A stretch of DNA of 64,000 nt from Chionis minor (lineage: Eukaryota; Chordata; Aves; Charadriiformes; Chionididae). Below the pieces are notes generated by a model. That model saw nothing but the letters and a program-made list of their open reading frames with translations, was not told the DNA's origin and ran no database searches. The translations under genes and the position numbers were made by a program. Of the stretch, positions 9,002-20,571 are shown piece by piece (positions within the stretch are counted from its first letter, which is position 1; every line of letters begins with the position of its first letter). The DNA lies in assembly GCA_013398295.1 (NCBI GenBank), contig VZSF01003896.1, positions 248,001 to 312,000 of the forward strand, given 5' to 3'.

Positions 9002-12000
9002 GTAAGTAGTTCGTGTCTGCAGGGTTTAGAGCAGGAGCTGCCGTTGGGACTAGTGTGAAATTTGGTAGCAAAAAAGTCGAGGTAATTACACAACAGCTAC
9101 AGAACAGAAGCCCCAGAGGTGTGGTAGATCATCATCTGACGTCCAGCAACCCGATACCCACTTAGCCGAGAGGAAAATACCCTGGCGTTCATGAGCTAAA
9201 AGCGAAGACTTTTCACCTGTTGAAGCATATTGAAACTTTCAGCATGCGTGGAAGAGACTTGACTGCTTTCCAGTTTTGTTTTGGGTGCCCACTACCCCCA
9301 TCACCCCTCTGGATTATTTGGTAAAAAACTGAAGGAAAACTGGTGAAATGAAAACAGTGTTTTATGGGTTTTGTGGCTGTGCATACATGTGTACCACCCA
9401 GCTACCTGCTACTGCCTCTGCCATCAGATCCCCTCTTCAAAAATACAGTACAAGGATCCAATTAGGATGAAAATTGTCTACAGTATTTTCACATTTATAG
9501 TAAGAAATATAATTTATATTATTTCTGTCTTAGAAAGATCTCCCTTCCACACTTCAATACTATGAAGTTTTGTTTAGTCTAATGTAAGTTTTTGTTAGTA
9601 TCCAGCCTAAAAATGGATCTAATTAACAGATGAACTTAGGAAATCCCTCCTGTAATTTGGCAACTAAATGAATGGGGGATATCAGCATATGACAAGCAAC
9701 TTCCACTTAAGGCTAATGTAACTATTACCTCATTAGAAGTGCAACTTTACACTCTTCAAATAAAACCTTTATTGAATTTAAAATATGTATTTGACAAAGG
9801 ACTAGCTGAACTTACTTGAAATTGGCTTTGTGAAATTATGCTGCCTTTATTGGTACTGACTAGCTTTATAAATGTTTATCTTAATTATGTTTTATTGTGA
9901 TTAAAAAAGATTGCAGATCCTCTGCCATTTCTGTAAAGCGAGCTGTCGGGGGGTTTTTGTCAGAGGTGGGGGTAGGGCGCGCGGAGCAGTGCAGCTCCGG
10001 AGGGGAGGCCCCTCGCAGGCCATATGAATCCACTTACATGTAAATTGCTTGTCTATATGAATTAAGGTGAAGGTTATGAAAGAACTGCATTTCTGTGTTT
10101 ATTGTAGGATTTTTGACAGTCTCTTTCCTCTTTCAAGTAAATTTGGCCCAAGTCCACAGTCAGTACAGTTTTAAGTAAACTCCTCTTTTGTTACATTAAC
10201 AAGGTTATAACATCACCGAGGCAGATTTCCAGCTGCAGGAATTGAGGCCTAAGCGTGCAGACCGAGGGGATAATTAAAACCTTAGGGCGGGTGAGCTAAA
10301 CTACCAGCTCAAATTGGATAAAAGGCTAATTGTCCATAGCAACATAATACATGTTTCTAAATACCTGTGAAATAAAGATAAGTATTTGTGGTCTTCTAAT
10401 TCCTTTTTGAATGCTCAGCTTCAGATTATGTTTTAGGGCATAACAAAAATTAGGAGTAAGTAAATGGAAACCCAAAGAATTCTTTCCCCGATACTGTTGT
10501 ATTTTAGTTATTAATTGAAAACCAGAATTATTTTGAAGACTTCAGTGACGTTCTGACTTGCTGTACAATACAGGAAGCATTTTTCCGTCGGAAGTGCGAG
10601 CTGCACTGTGTGATACAGTATATCAGAATGGACTGGTCGGTGCTTTGTCAAAATTTGTCATATCTCTTTTTCCTTCCTCCTTTTTTTCATTATTAAGAGT
10701 GGAGTTACATACCTTTGGTGACCTTCAAGAAGATGACATAGAGTCAGGCAAGATGATACATTACCACAAAGTTAAAAAAACAAAATGGGTTGTAATGGCA
10801 GCTTGTAGTGAACTAAATGAATTGTGAAGGCCCATTTGTTATTCATTAGGAGAAGCAGAGCAGATTACTGTTCTGCCTTCGTAGGGAGCCTTTAAACTTA
10901 AGGTCATTTTACACTAGTACCCTTGTGGCATGGACAGCATTTAATACATTTTTAACAGCTTTTACATTTCCATGGTTTGCAGCAGTGCTGGTTGAATCAT
11001 TTCTGTAATGAAGGTGTTTTAAAGTAGTTTAGAGTTACTTTGGGGGAAAAAACAGGAAAAAAAAGAAATAATTGGGTTGATGAAGTGACTTTATGTACTA
11101 AAGAGCTAAGCATGCAGAACGTACTGCTGTAAAGTAGGGCATGCTGATTCCCACTGCTACAGAAGTACATCCCTGGGGGACTGGGGGGGGTTTGTGTTTT
11201 GGTGGGGATTTTTGGTGTTTGGTTGGGGTTTTTTGTGTGTGCGTGCGTGTGTATGTTTTTAAACGTAAATAGAACTCTTAGCTGTTTTTTCACAGTGCTC
11301 ATTCCTTTGGGGAAGAAAGGTCTGAGGACAGAAATTTAGGAATATTTTTTTGAGCTATTTCTGAGTTGCTCAGGAGAACATTTAACTTTTTGGCATGTTT
11401 TGGGGAAGTGTGCATACTAACTGTCTATCATGACCGCTGATGTGGGCATCTAAGAAACGCAATATAAAATGAACGTGGAGTGGAGGGTAGAATTTTGCTG
11501 ATCAGAATAAATGTTGATTATTTCAATACTCCTCAAATGGTTCAGTGGTGCTGTGGAAAGTCAAAGCAGAAAGGTAGGTACCAATATGAAACAATCTGAG
11601 AATAATTTGTTCGAAAGTGTTGAACAAATCTAAAATTCTATTAGCTTAAAGAATGATTTATAACTCTAAAGAAAGGTATAGTAACCCCAGTTAAAGGAGG
11701 TAGTCGTTTCACAGGCTCACGTTTTATTGTAGACTGTAGTCTTTCATTTGCTACCTTTTAATTATGTTGTGGATTTAGCTGTCAAAATCCATATTACAGT
11801 GACTTTTATTTTTGTTCAGAAAATATTAGAACACAAATAGTGCACTGTGTTTCAAGATTTGTTTACCAGTAAACTTAAATAAGAAAATGCTAACTTAAAT
11901 GTGCGATGGTACTTCTCCTAGCAGCCAGTCCACCCCTAATTTCCTTTTTCTTGTTTAGCAGATTGTCAGCATTCATTCTATACTTCATTGCAGATGGCTT

Positions 12001-12601
12001 TCACTAGAGTTTTTTCTATTGATTTTACTCTTTTGTGAGGATAAATTTTGACAAAATACATGTGGATCACAACCAGCATATGGGGAATTAAAAAATGACA
12101 CATTCTTTGACAGCAGAAGTATTTTTTTCTGAGATTTTGAACGATGCATATTTTAAAGCTGATAGGCTGTGTATCTTCAGAAAATAGCAAGCTTTAAATA
12201 ACTTTATAAATGCAACGATTGCTTTTATTTAATAGTGAGGTTAGTAGAATGGAAGAAAGCGAACTCTCAGAATCTTGTTGCTGCTTGGACTATATATTTT
12301 TTTCAAAAAAATTAGATTCTTTTAATATAAGTTTTAAATTTTCAGTTGCACCAGTATTACTGACTTTTCCCCCAATAGAAATATTTGTCTTCTTTTACCT
12401 TTGCACTAGCTTCGTGTAGTCATTTCTGGTTTGTGAATTAAAGCTGTTTTAATGAAAACTACTTTATTCTCTTTAAAAGTTCATCAGACATGTGAAAACA
12501 TAGCCTGTCAATATATGTCCATAAAATATATCAAGAGTGGTTTTGTTTGGTTGGAAAATGAACCCCATCACTTTTGTTATTTTAGATTTCTGAATATGCA
12601 G
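9002..12601. other. Putative intron / non-coding stretch
   Basis: AT-rich, with a GC-rich patch at 9950-10020 and a long G/T-rich, quadruplex-prone tract at 11175-11260 listed separately. A possible but poorly bordered open frame at 10697-10827 was rejected. Another splice-like segment (11508-11575, donor AAAG/GTAGGT) is open in one frame but its phases do not fit its neighbours. Confidence 0.3.
11175..11262 (+). repeat. G/T-rich low-complexity tract with G runs
   Basis: Runs of 5 and 8 G (11175-11179 and 11183-11190) are followed by GGTGGGG, TTGGTG and GGTTGGGG, and then by a (GT)n-like end with GTGTGTGCGTGCGTGTGT. The G runs could form a quadruplex on this strand, though some loops exceed 7 bases. 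The alternating GT/GC end favours Z-DNA. Confidence 0.85.
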
Positions 12602-12670
12602 TGCAGGGACTGTTATCATCCCATTCCAAAGCAACTCCCTAAGAAACGCACCGTGCCACTCAGTTGTTTT
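12602..12670 (+). CDS. Candidate exon 4 of the plus-strand gene model
   Basis: A 69-base segment (23 codons, phase 0 at both ends) runs from an AG at 12600-12601 to a good donor TTTT/GTAAGA at 12671. A second acceptor at 12585 (TTTTGTTATTTTAG) would extend the exon by 16 bases and change its phase. The reading CRDCYHPIPKQLPKKRTVPL has two Cys spaced like half a zinc site, followed by a basic stretch. Phase 0 entry and exit match 8883-9001 and 14421. The product is not recognised. The main doubt is which acceptor is used. Confidence 0.33.
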
Positions 12671-13335
12671 GTAAGACTCGCTAATGAGAACATAAAGAAT
12701 TCTGTGAAGGCCATGCAATTCTGAACTGGGGCATAGTGTAAATTAATTTTTAATTTTATTTTTTTCAGACTAAATACCTGTAATTATTGATAGTATTATT
12801 TCATAGCCTGAAAGGGGTGTTTACTTTTCCTTTCAGTTATGTTACAGTCTTTTCATGTTTGTGGCTTATTTATGAGAAATGTCATATAAAGCACATGCTA
12901 GTAAGAGTTTCAATATTGGGGCTACCTTAATTATCAAATTCCATTAACTAACTGAGATGCTTTAGTGTTCGCTCTGTTTGCCTTTTAACACAGGGCTGTC
13001 CCCTAAGTTGACTGTACTCTGCCTAGTTCTGAGGCTGCTTCTTGTGCAGCGCTGAGCCAAACACCTCTTGGGCTGCCATTGCTTTAGGCATCTTGTTAGC
13101 GTTTTCAGACAGAGTTTGTAGCAACTGTGATCAATAAAAGAGGAGGGAGAGGGCCAGAACAATTCCTGTGTGCCTCCAGAATGCTCTTTGCACTGTGTGA
13201 CGTTAGGAGGCTGTGACAGTAGTACGCCCATTGAGGCTTACTTAGAATAGTTCCAGATGTTTATTCTGCCGCTGGGAAGTGATACAGCTAGTCACGTGTT
13301 TTGATTCAGCCAAGAGTTCCAGAGTTAGAGCAGGT

Positions 13336-13380
13336 TAAAAATAAACAAACAAAAAAACCAAGCAAAAAAAAAAAAAAAAA
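13336..13380. repeat. A-rich tract ending in A17
   Basis: (AAAC)n-like sequence runs into 17 consecutive A (13364-13380). On the complementary strand it reads as a T-rich tract. No recognisable retroelement adjoins it. Confidence 0.9.
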
Positions 13381-13899
13381 TTCTCTTGAACATAGGCACA
13401 ACAGATTGGTGTAAAAAAATTCCTTTGAACACTGGTATTGTTTGAAGTGCTTAGACACTGTATGTCCCATTTAAAAAATTGTTTCCTTGCTGGAGCCACA
13501 CAGCAGAAAGCTTGGTCCAGCATATAACTGAATTTTCTCCTTTGAGAATACTTTTCCTGCAAACTCTGTGAAGCAGAAGATTCAGGTGCCCCTTGAAAGG
13601 AAGGATCCATGTTTGTTTTCTGGGGCTTTTTGTCAAGTGGGAATTGGGACATTCTGAAAGATGTGTCCATGTGAAATCAGTGATTTTTGATACACAAAAA
13701 GGGATAGGCCTTAGTCAATTTTATGCCTTAAGAATTAATTTGTGGTTTAATGTTACTCTTTTCTGGTTTCCAGAGGCAACCAGACTTGGTGATTCAGGAT
13801 GTCACTTCGTATCCGTGTTCATACTTCTGTCCACTTTCCCCCAGTTGTCAGGGTTTTTTTCCTTAAAAATAAAGATTGTAGCTGCCTTCCAAGTCACTG

Positions 13900-13945
13900 A
13901 AGTAATTTCTCTTCCTTCGCTCAAGTATTTCTCTTCCTTCAATCC
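13900..13945. repeat. Tandem duplication, 23-bp unit, two copies
   Basis: AAGTAATTTCTCTTCCTTC is followed 23 bases later by AAGTATTTCTCTTCCTTC. The units differ by one indel and a few changes, suggesting a moderately old slip duplication. Confidence 0.8.
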
Positions 13946-14420
13946 TCTTTATTCCCTTAACAAAGAAATATAAGTTTTCTTTTTGTTCTCTTTTTCCAAG
14001 AGCAAACTGCGTCTCATATAATATGTAAAAGACCTAGGGTTTATAATTTTGCCGTAAAGGTTATACTGATACATCAAATTTAAGGCTGCTGTTTATTCAT
14101 TTTTATCATTTCATACTTGTCCAGGAATGCGCAGGTGTTGTAACTGAGGCTGGTCCTTGTAATTTGATGTCCCAAAGTTAGTCTTTTGTGTATAAACAGC
14201 ACCAGGTGGTTGCAGTTCTCAATCTTACCGGTACGCTTGGCAATAAATATCAGAAGCTTGTTTGTTCTGGTGTGACTCCTGTTTCAGGGATTATTTTAAA
14301 GATTAATTTAAGATCTAACTTTCACTTTTAATGGCTTTTTTCTCTTAAAAATTGCTTGAAGCTTGTGAATAAAAACTCTATTCTATGAGGTATCTGTATT
14401 ATCATTATCTGTCATTTCAG

Positions 14421-14522
14421 AGGCCACACACATCCAACCAGGTAGAACAAATCTCGGCCTACAGCCGCCTTCTTACTCCTCGAACACTGCAGTTACACAG
14501 AGGGAGACCTTCTGAACAATGA
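14421..14522 (+). CDS. Candidate terminal coding exon of the plus-strand gene model
   Basis: After the acceptor TATCTGTCATTTCAG (ending 14420) the sequence is open for 33 codons to TGA at 14520-14522 when read in phase 0, the phase delivered by the segment ending at 12670. The reading contains NQVEQISAYSRLLTPRTLQL. A second frame (entered in phase 1) is also open and ends in a TGA a few bases earlier, so the frame is not certain. AATAAA follows 54 bases after the stop, which fits a short 3' UTR. G+C is higher than in the flanks. No family is recognised. Confidence 0.38.
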   Translation, partial: RPHTSNQVEQISAYSRLLTPRTLQLHRGRPSEQ

Positions 14523-14575
14523 CGTGTCACGCAGATACCTGTGTAGGAGCTGGCAGAAAGACAGAGAAATCATGA

Positions 14576-14581
14576 AATAAA
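14576..14581 (+). terminator. Canonical poly(A) signal AATAAA
   Basis: AATAAA sits 54 bases after the candidate stop codon, followed within 30 bases by a T/G-rich stretch (TTCTTTTGGTTTCTTCACC) that could serve as the downstream element. By itself the hexamer is common in AT-rich DNA; it gains weight only from its position after the candidate terminal exon. Confidence 0.4.
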
Positions 14582-15533
14582 TTCTTTTGGTTTCTTCACC
14601 TTTGGGAAAATATTATCTCACAGTCCATAATAATGACTGTTAATCAAGTAGAGACACTTTGTAGGCAGCCGGTAGTAACCATCAAAAGTCAGTTATTGTA
14701 GTCAGATAGTAGTCAGAGTCTAGTAAATGAAAGTGAAGACATTAAAGTGACATATTGTATACCTTGTTCCTTTAGAATTAAGATGCATGAGAGGGGCAAG
14801 CTTTGGCAAAACAAAGGGAAATACTCTGCAGTTGAGAGCACAGTATCTGTTGTCTGAAAGCTGGCACAAGCTAGTCTTTCTTTCACTGGAGATAGGGGAA
14901 TTGTCTCTGAAACTTTAAGGCCAGAGTTTCAGGTGTATTCCATTCAGAGATTTTGACAGTATGACCGACTCAGTCACAGCTGGGACAGTCTGGGGTCAGC
15001 AAAGCATGTTTTCTTAAGGAAAATAATAGAGGTACCAATTGTTGTCAGGATCCATCATGACAATAACATGTGGTCAATAACTAGAGCATTGAAATTCCTA
15101 GCATCAGAGGTCATTTCATTCCAACTAGTGGAAATGAAAGATCTGATCTTCGACTAGGTTATAACTAGAGTTAAGATCTTGGAACAAAACAAGCCGACAG
15201 ATTTCAGTGGTGAAAAGCCTGTGGTAAAATGAAGTGAGCTGCAAGGAGCAATACTCACAACACAGTTGGGCAGAGACAGATGTGCAGATGAATAACCAAA
15301 ATTAATAGCAGGCATCCTTAAAGGGCTGGTTAATCTGCCAGTAGAGAGTCTGTCTCTTTTCTACCTACCAGTACATCAGCTCATAAAAAATACAAATGAG
15401 CCCAATAGCAGCAAGAGCCTTAAGATCTGCTTCCTCATTAGTGAAACTTCAGAGAAGCATTTCCTATGGCTCCGTATCTTTTTCTACCTTTTAAGAAAAG
15501 TTGTTAGCAGGAATGTGCAGACTGAGAGTTCTT

Positions 15534-15556
15534 GGGGTGGGGAGGAGGGGGAGGGG
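15534..15556 (+). promoter_or_regulatory. Canonical G-quadruplex motif
   Basis: Four runs of at least four G separated by loops of 1, 4 and 1 bases (GGGG T GGGG AGGA GGGGG A GGGG). This satisfies the usual G4 definition. It lies in a purine-only stretch of over 30 bases (about 15532-15567), which may also form a triplex. No gene start adjoins it. Confidence 0.75.
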
Positions 15557-17250
15557 AGGAAGCAGTGGAAGGAATCTATAAAAGGAAGAGTTTGTCTTGG
15601 ATTACTTTGGCAAACAATATTTAAGCATTTTAATGGTGAAAATAAAGTGTTTGATAAGTGTTTTTTATATGGTAGAGAAGAACAACTGTGGTTATATTTT
15701 TGTTCGTGTAGCCCATTGAGAGCAGCAGTGCTAGTAGATCCTAGGTGATATTCTGTTCATTCTCAGCTATTAGGGGTTTGGTAGCAAATTCTCCTGTTTT
15801 GCAAAACTGGGGCCAACCTGAGGAAAAGTGATTTGAGAATGTGCTTTCCTGACAGTACAGGAAAAGTTCATGCACTGTAAGTTGTGTGTAGTGTTGAAGG
15901 AAAAATGAAGTTGTAAATTTGGAGTGGGAGAAAATGCCCTTTTCAGAAGCTGAAAACAGTAAGGCGGGGTCGGAACAAGCTGGAGGGGGGAAAAAAAAAA
16001 GTTCAGCCTTAGGAAGGTTCTGTTGCATGTAGTTGTGGAAGATCCACAAGAACGTGATGTGGACAACTGGAAGGAAGAGGTCACTGGTCAAGAGATACAC
16101 TAGGGGTTGCTCAATTGCAATGAGAACTTGAACTGATAAAGTTAGTTAAGGGGAGTTCAGTCCTCTAAAGAGTTCAGCAATCGAGCACTGAAAAAACAGA
16201 GGATGTAAACAACTTTGTTCCCTTGTCTTACTTCTGAAATTGCCCAGTGAAAGCTAGGAGCTTGCTTCAAGCACTCTCTCACAATTTATCTTCTCTTTGA
16301 CCTTCTGTTTGGATATACTGCCTAATATATAGCAATTACTTCAAAGCTATTTGTAGTCATCTTTTGGGATTTTGTGGCTAGTTATGTGACCCACTTTAAA
16401 AAAGAAAGTTGGAATAAAAATTGTTCCATGCAAAACAACCAGAAAGCAATATTGTAAAACAGGTTGCACATGTGTTTAATGTCATGAAATTTATGCCCAA
16501 CTCCTTCCCTAATGCTACATAATAGATCAAGATGATCTTACTCCTGTGCAGTGTATCTTTCTCCGGTATTTCTGGGTTACGCCACTGTTACACTATTGTT
16601 CAATTTGTTGTGTGCTGCTTTCTCTCCTTTTCCTTCCCCTCCCTAATGAATAGTAATCACATAGTCACACGTTCCTGTATTTCTTTTAATGACCCAGTTT
16701 ATGCTTATCAGTGCCTCTTACGAAGGCATTCATGTTTCTTTCCCAAGGTGATGTACCCTGCCCCTTCACAAGTTTTTTGACTAAGTACCGTTATCCACAC
16801 TCATGTTTAGAAGAAAGGGCCACCGTGCACGAAAGGTCCAAATGAGAGTCGCAAGAGACCAACAGTGCACGATTGAAGTTACCACAGTGATGTACTGACT
16901 TGTAAACCTGTATGATTCACCTCAGAATTTTGTTCATTGCATTTTGCCAAGATCTTTGTCAATTTGTCTGTCTATCTTCGTCTGTAAAACACATGCATGC
17001 ACGCACATCGATTTTGTATTTTTCTGTCAGTGATGTGAAAGGTCCTTTGACCCGCTTCTGCTGTCTAATAGGTTCAGGAATTACTGCTTTTAAAAACAGT
17101 TATTGACCTGATGGAGTCAGGAAAATCACATACTTTTAAAATCAAAGGTTTTCCCATGTCAGGAATATCATTCATTAGCAATATTATTCATTTATCTAAA
17201 TTTATACTTTGGCTATGTTTAAGTACTTCCTATAGGTCTGTAATTGCCAG

Positions 17251-17284
17251 TTGACATGCCGGGTCCGCAGAGATGGCATGTCAA
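17251..17284. repeat. Perfect 10-bp inverted repeat with 14-base spacer
   Basis: TTGACATGCC (17251-17260) and its exact reverse complement GGCATGTCAA (17275-17284) flank a GC-rich 14-base spacer containing a CpG. As RNA or single-stranded DNA it would form a stable hairpin. It could equally be a spaced two-half protein site. Confidence 0.85.
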
Positions 17285-20200
17285 GAGACTGAAGCTTTCC
17301 TCCCTCGGGGAACCGCAGAGACCAAGTGACGTATTAGCTGTTTAGAACAAAAGTAGTTGTAGAATTTCACAAGCCTTAACAACATTTGTGGAATTATTTA
17401 AATTGTTCCTATTTAAGGCATACAAGTATTTGTGTTTCCTTACCTGCCTTCTCTACACAACAAATTTGTTGGCTGCCAGTTTTATACCGAGTTTATTTAT
17501 GTTTGACACAGTGGGGATGGCCTGCACTTTCTCATCCATCTGCCGTATTTGCATAACCTTGCAGAGTTAATGGCTGCCATCCTGACAAATTAAGCTGGTT
17601 TCCTATGTCTTTAATGGATTAAGTCCTCTTGGACAAGTTACACTTTATTTTAATCCATGAATAGTGTTTGCTAAGTGTTGTAAATAATACATTCATTCAT
17701 TTTATTCTATTGACATTTGGCTTGTACGCTAAAAAGCTTATATATAAAGAATACTTAAGAAAATGGAATAAAACAAGTTTTTTATCTATATAAAGGCAGA
17801 ATAAAAAGATCATCAGTGTTTAATAGGAAAAATAAAGTGTGTTATGCTTCAGTTAGTGTCAAATATTTGAAAATATTTTTTCTGTGAAAATAGTCATACT
17901 TTTAAAGTTTTGGATTCCATTATAGTAGAATTTTACTCAGTTCCTGATTACTGTAATGATTTTTAAAAATTACATAATTTACACAATCTACTCCAAGTGT
18001 AGAAGCAGTATGTATGATACATCCGATAAATGAGTTCCCTGACAGCTGCAATAATATATTGGAGTTGAAAATATGTGTAAACAGGTTAGAGGCAAAATAT
18101 CTGAATTGAAAATTTATGTTAATGTTATAAACACCTGAAAATGTTGTATTTTTGCAACTAAGGTCATATTTTAAAAAAAATAATCTGTGAGAACTGAACA
18201 GCACTGAATCTGAGGCGACATCCCCTGCCTGTTTATGGAATAGTATTTTGATAGTACTTAAAGGATGAATAATGGACGTATGCTTGAAGCATCCTGCTGT
18301 GGTAGAGAGGTGGTGCTTCTGCAGGTTTTTCCCTACAGACAGTCGGAGGTATAAAGCTACTTCTTTTAATGTAAATGAAAGTTTTTACTGCAGGTGTTTT
18401 TCAACATGAGAATTAGGCAATACTGTACTGAATAAGCTGTGAATACAGCTTCAGGCTGTGCATTTCCTACTTTGCTGTTTGTACGTTTCCCCAGAAATGC
18501 ACCTGGGCTTTGGGAATGCAAATATGCATCTCTGTTCATCACATTGGCATTCATTTCGATAAATGAGATTTTTTTTAACTCCATGAAGTACGTATATAGT
18601 GTATGCGATGCTTGGGTTAGAACTGCTGTGTAATTGAAATGTTTTATTTAGCTAAGTGGGAAGGAATTGAATTGTTCCTGGCTACTAGACCTTTATTCAA
18701 TTCAGTAGACCACACATACACTGCACTATGATTTTTTTTGGTAATATGTCAGATCTCTGGCAGTGTTCCTAATTTATGTATGTTTTGTGTGCACGGTTTA
18801 TAAGCTAGCCCTTCTTTGTAAGCAAATCTGAAAATTCTGTTTCTTCCAAATAAGTCCTAGGCACGAGATCTCTCCATGGACTGCAGAGTGAAACAATGCT
18901 ATTTGTGAGATATGACATAACAACGAAATATTAAACAGGAGCTTAATTCTCCCCATCCAACTCTGGACCATGACAGTGGGCCTCCTACTGGGACATACAA
19001 TGATCTATTATTAAAATGACAGCCCCACCTAGAGAGACAACAGCCCGATTCAAAGGAGGGAGCCAAAAGCGCCTCCGCTGCCACCAGCAGCAATTGGGAT
19101 CAGCTGGTGCACTCACAATCCCCGTTCAGACATCTGGTGGAGGGCTCTCTCAGTGGAGGTCTGTCGGCTGTGGAATTTTCTTACACAGACACATGCATGC
19201 TTTAACAAAGCCAGGGTTTCTGTATCCTCGGGGTACGGCGTAAGGCTATTTCCTTTCCCAGGCAGGAGCGTTTGCCGATGGATCTGCTGGCATCCAGCAG
19301 CGCGTTACCAGACCTGTCCCGAGGGACACAGCCAGTAGTGCCAGGGGACGAGCTGCGCCCCAGCACCAGTCAGTGCTCTTCACCGGCTCCCACAACTGGC
19401 AGAGCCCTGGGGAGCACAGTGTTAGAGACTTCGCTTGTTCTTCTCTGGGAGTTCATTGGCTCTGCACTGTTCTGGTGTCTGGGTTTTACAGAGGTGCACA
19501 CAGCTGGGAATTAGGAAGCTGGAATGTCTCCTGTGCTGCATCCTAGAGCCTGTGTTCAACTGCCCGGTTTCCCAGGATACTTCTCCTGAAAATGCAAGAT
19601 CTTAATTTTTGTTCTGCAGGTGTAATTCTGCAATGCTTTTTCATGGCTTTATCACACCTATAAACTATGTATGTGTTGAAGAAAACATTTTAGAAACACT
19701 TTAGCTTGATGTAAAACATAACCGAGCTCCTACAAGCAGTCAGGGTGCAGTGCCGAGGAGAGTCTGGTGATTTATCGTGCAGCTGTGGCCTGGTGTCGTA
19801 CCTCAGCGGGAGCGGGGGAGAATGCTGTTCTCTCAAGTTATCTGTGGACACTAATACTCTTTTAATTTCATTTTTCTAATATTCTTTTTTCCTAAAGCTG
19901 ACTGTTTGTTTTAGAATCAGGTGAAATCTACAATCTTCATCATTTATTTCATGCTACTATATGTGCGTCAAATTATGAGCTACTAAATCAAACATAGCAT
20001 GACTTATTTCACAACACGATTTATATACAGCATGTTAGGAAATTAAGACCACACAATAGAAATAATATTCAACACAGAAATGCGAATGGAGAACAGGACT
20101 GGGAAAGAGGAATTAATCGGTATCCATGGAGGTACAAGGTAGCACAGTATCTACTGTAATGTCAATAACACAGCGGTGCAATTCCTCCTCCCTGCCCCCA

Positions 20201-20532
20201 AATCTCCTTTGCAAAGTAAACATATGAAAGAAGTTTATCTGAAGAAGATAAAAATTGTGTATTGACTTTTGAGTGCTTTTCAACCATGTTTTAGCTGCTT
20301 ATCTACATGATGAAAATTCGTTGTTAAAGCATAAGATAAGGAGATGCTGCTACTTTTAAAATGCGTACTTGAAGTGTAACTGCAGCCTGGAATACTGCAC
20401 TGCATTAGCTTTCACTGTGAAAATGCAAAATTAGAGATGTTTTCTTGTTTTCTGTGCTATTTTCTGTTTGTTGTTAGAGACAAGTATTTTTAGTAGTGCA
20501 GTACTGTAAGTTGCATAGTGTCTTAAGTGATT

Positions 20533-20571
20533 TTTTGGTTTTTGGTTTTTTTGGGGTTTTTTTTCCTTCCC
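20533..20571 (+). repeat. T/G-rich low-complexity tract
   Basis: TTTTTTGG repeated with slight variation and ending in GGGGTTTTTTTT. It resembles similar tracts at 11195-11260 and 43855-43920, apparently a recurring kind of simple sequence in this region. Confidence 0.85.

Larger units (their letters stand above)
12671..14420. other. Putative last intron of the plus-strand model
   Basis: Non-coding, AT-rich. It includes an A-rich tract at 13336-13380, a 23-bp tandem duplication at 13900-13945, and ends in TCTGTCATTTCAG. A long open frame on the plus strand (13593-13973) lacks splice borders and is judged a chance frame. Confidence 0.3.

Noticed and set aside
10558..10827. Plus-strand open frame with an acceptor-like tract at about 10696 and a protein-like reading
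   Set aside because: No usable donor or poly(A) signal follows and the tract ends in AAG rather than a good CAG/TAG; it does not fit the phases of the neighbouring segments.
11508..11575. 68-base plus-strand segment ending in AAAG/GTAGGT
   Set aside because: It is open in only one frame, and that frame (phase 2 in, phase 1 out) fits neither 9001 nor 12602.
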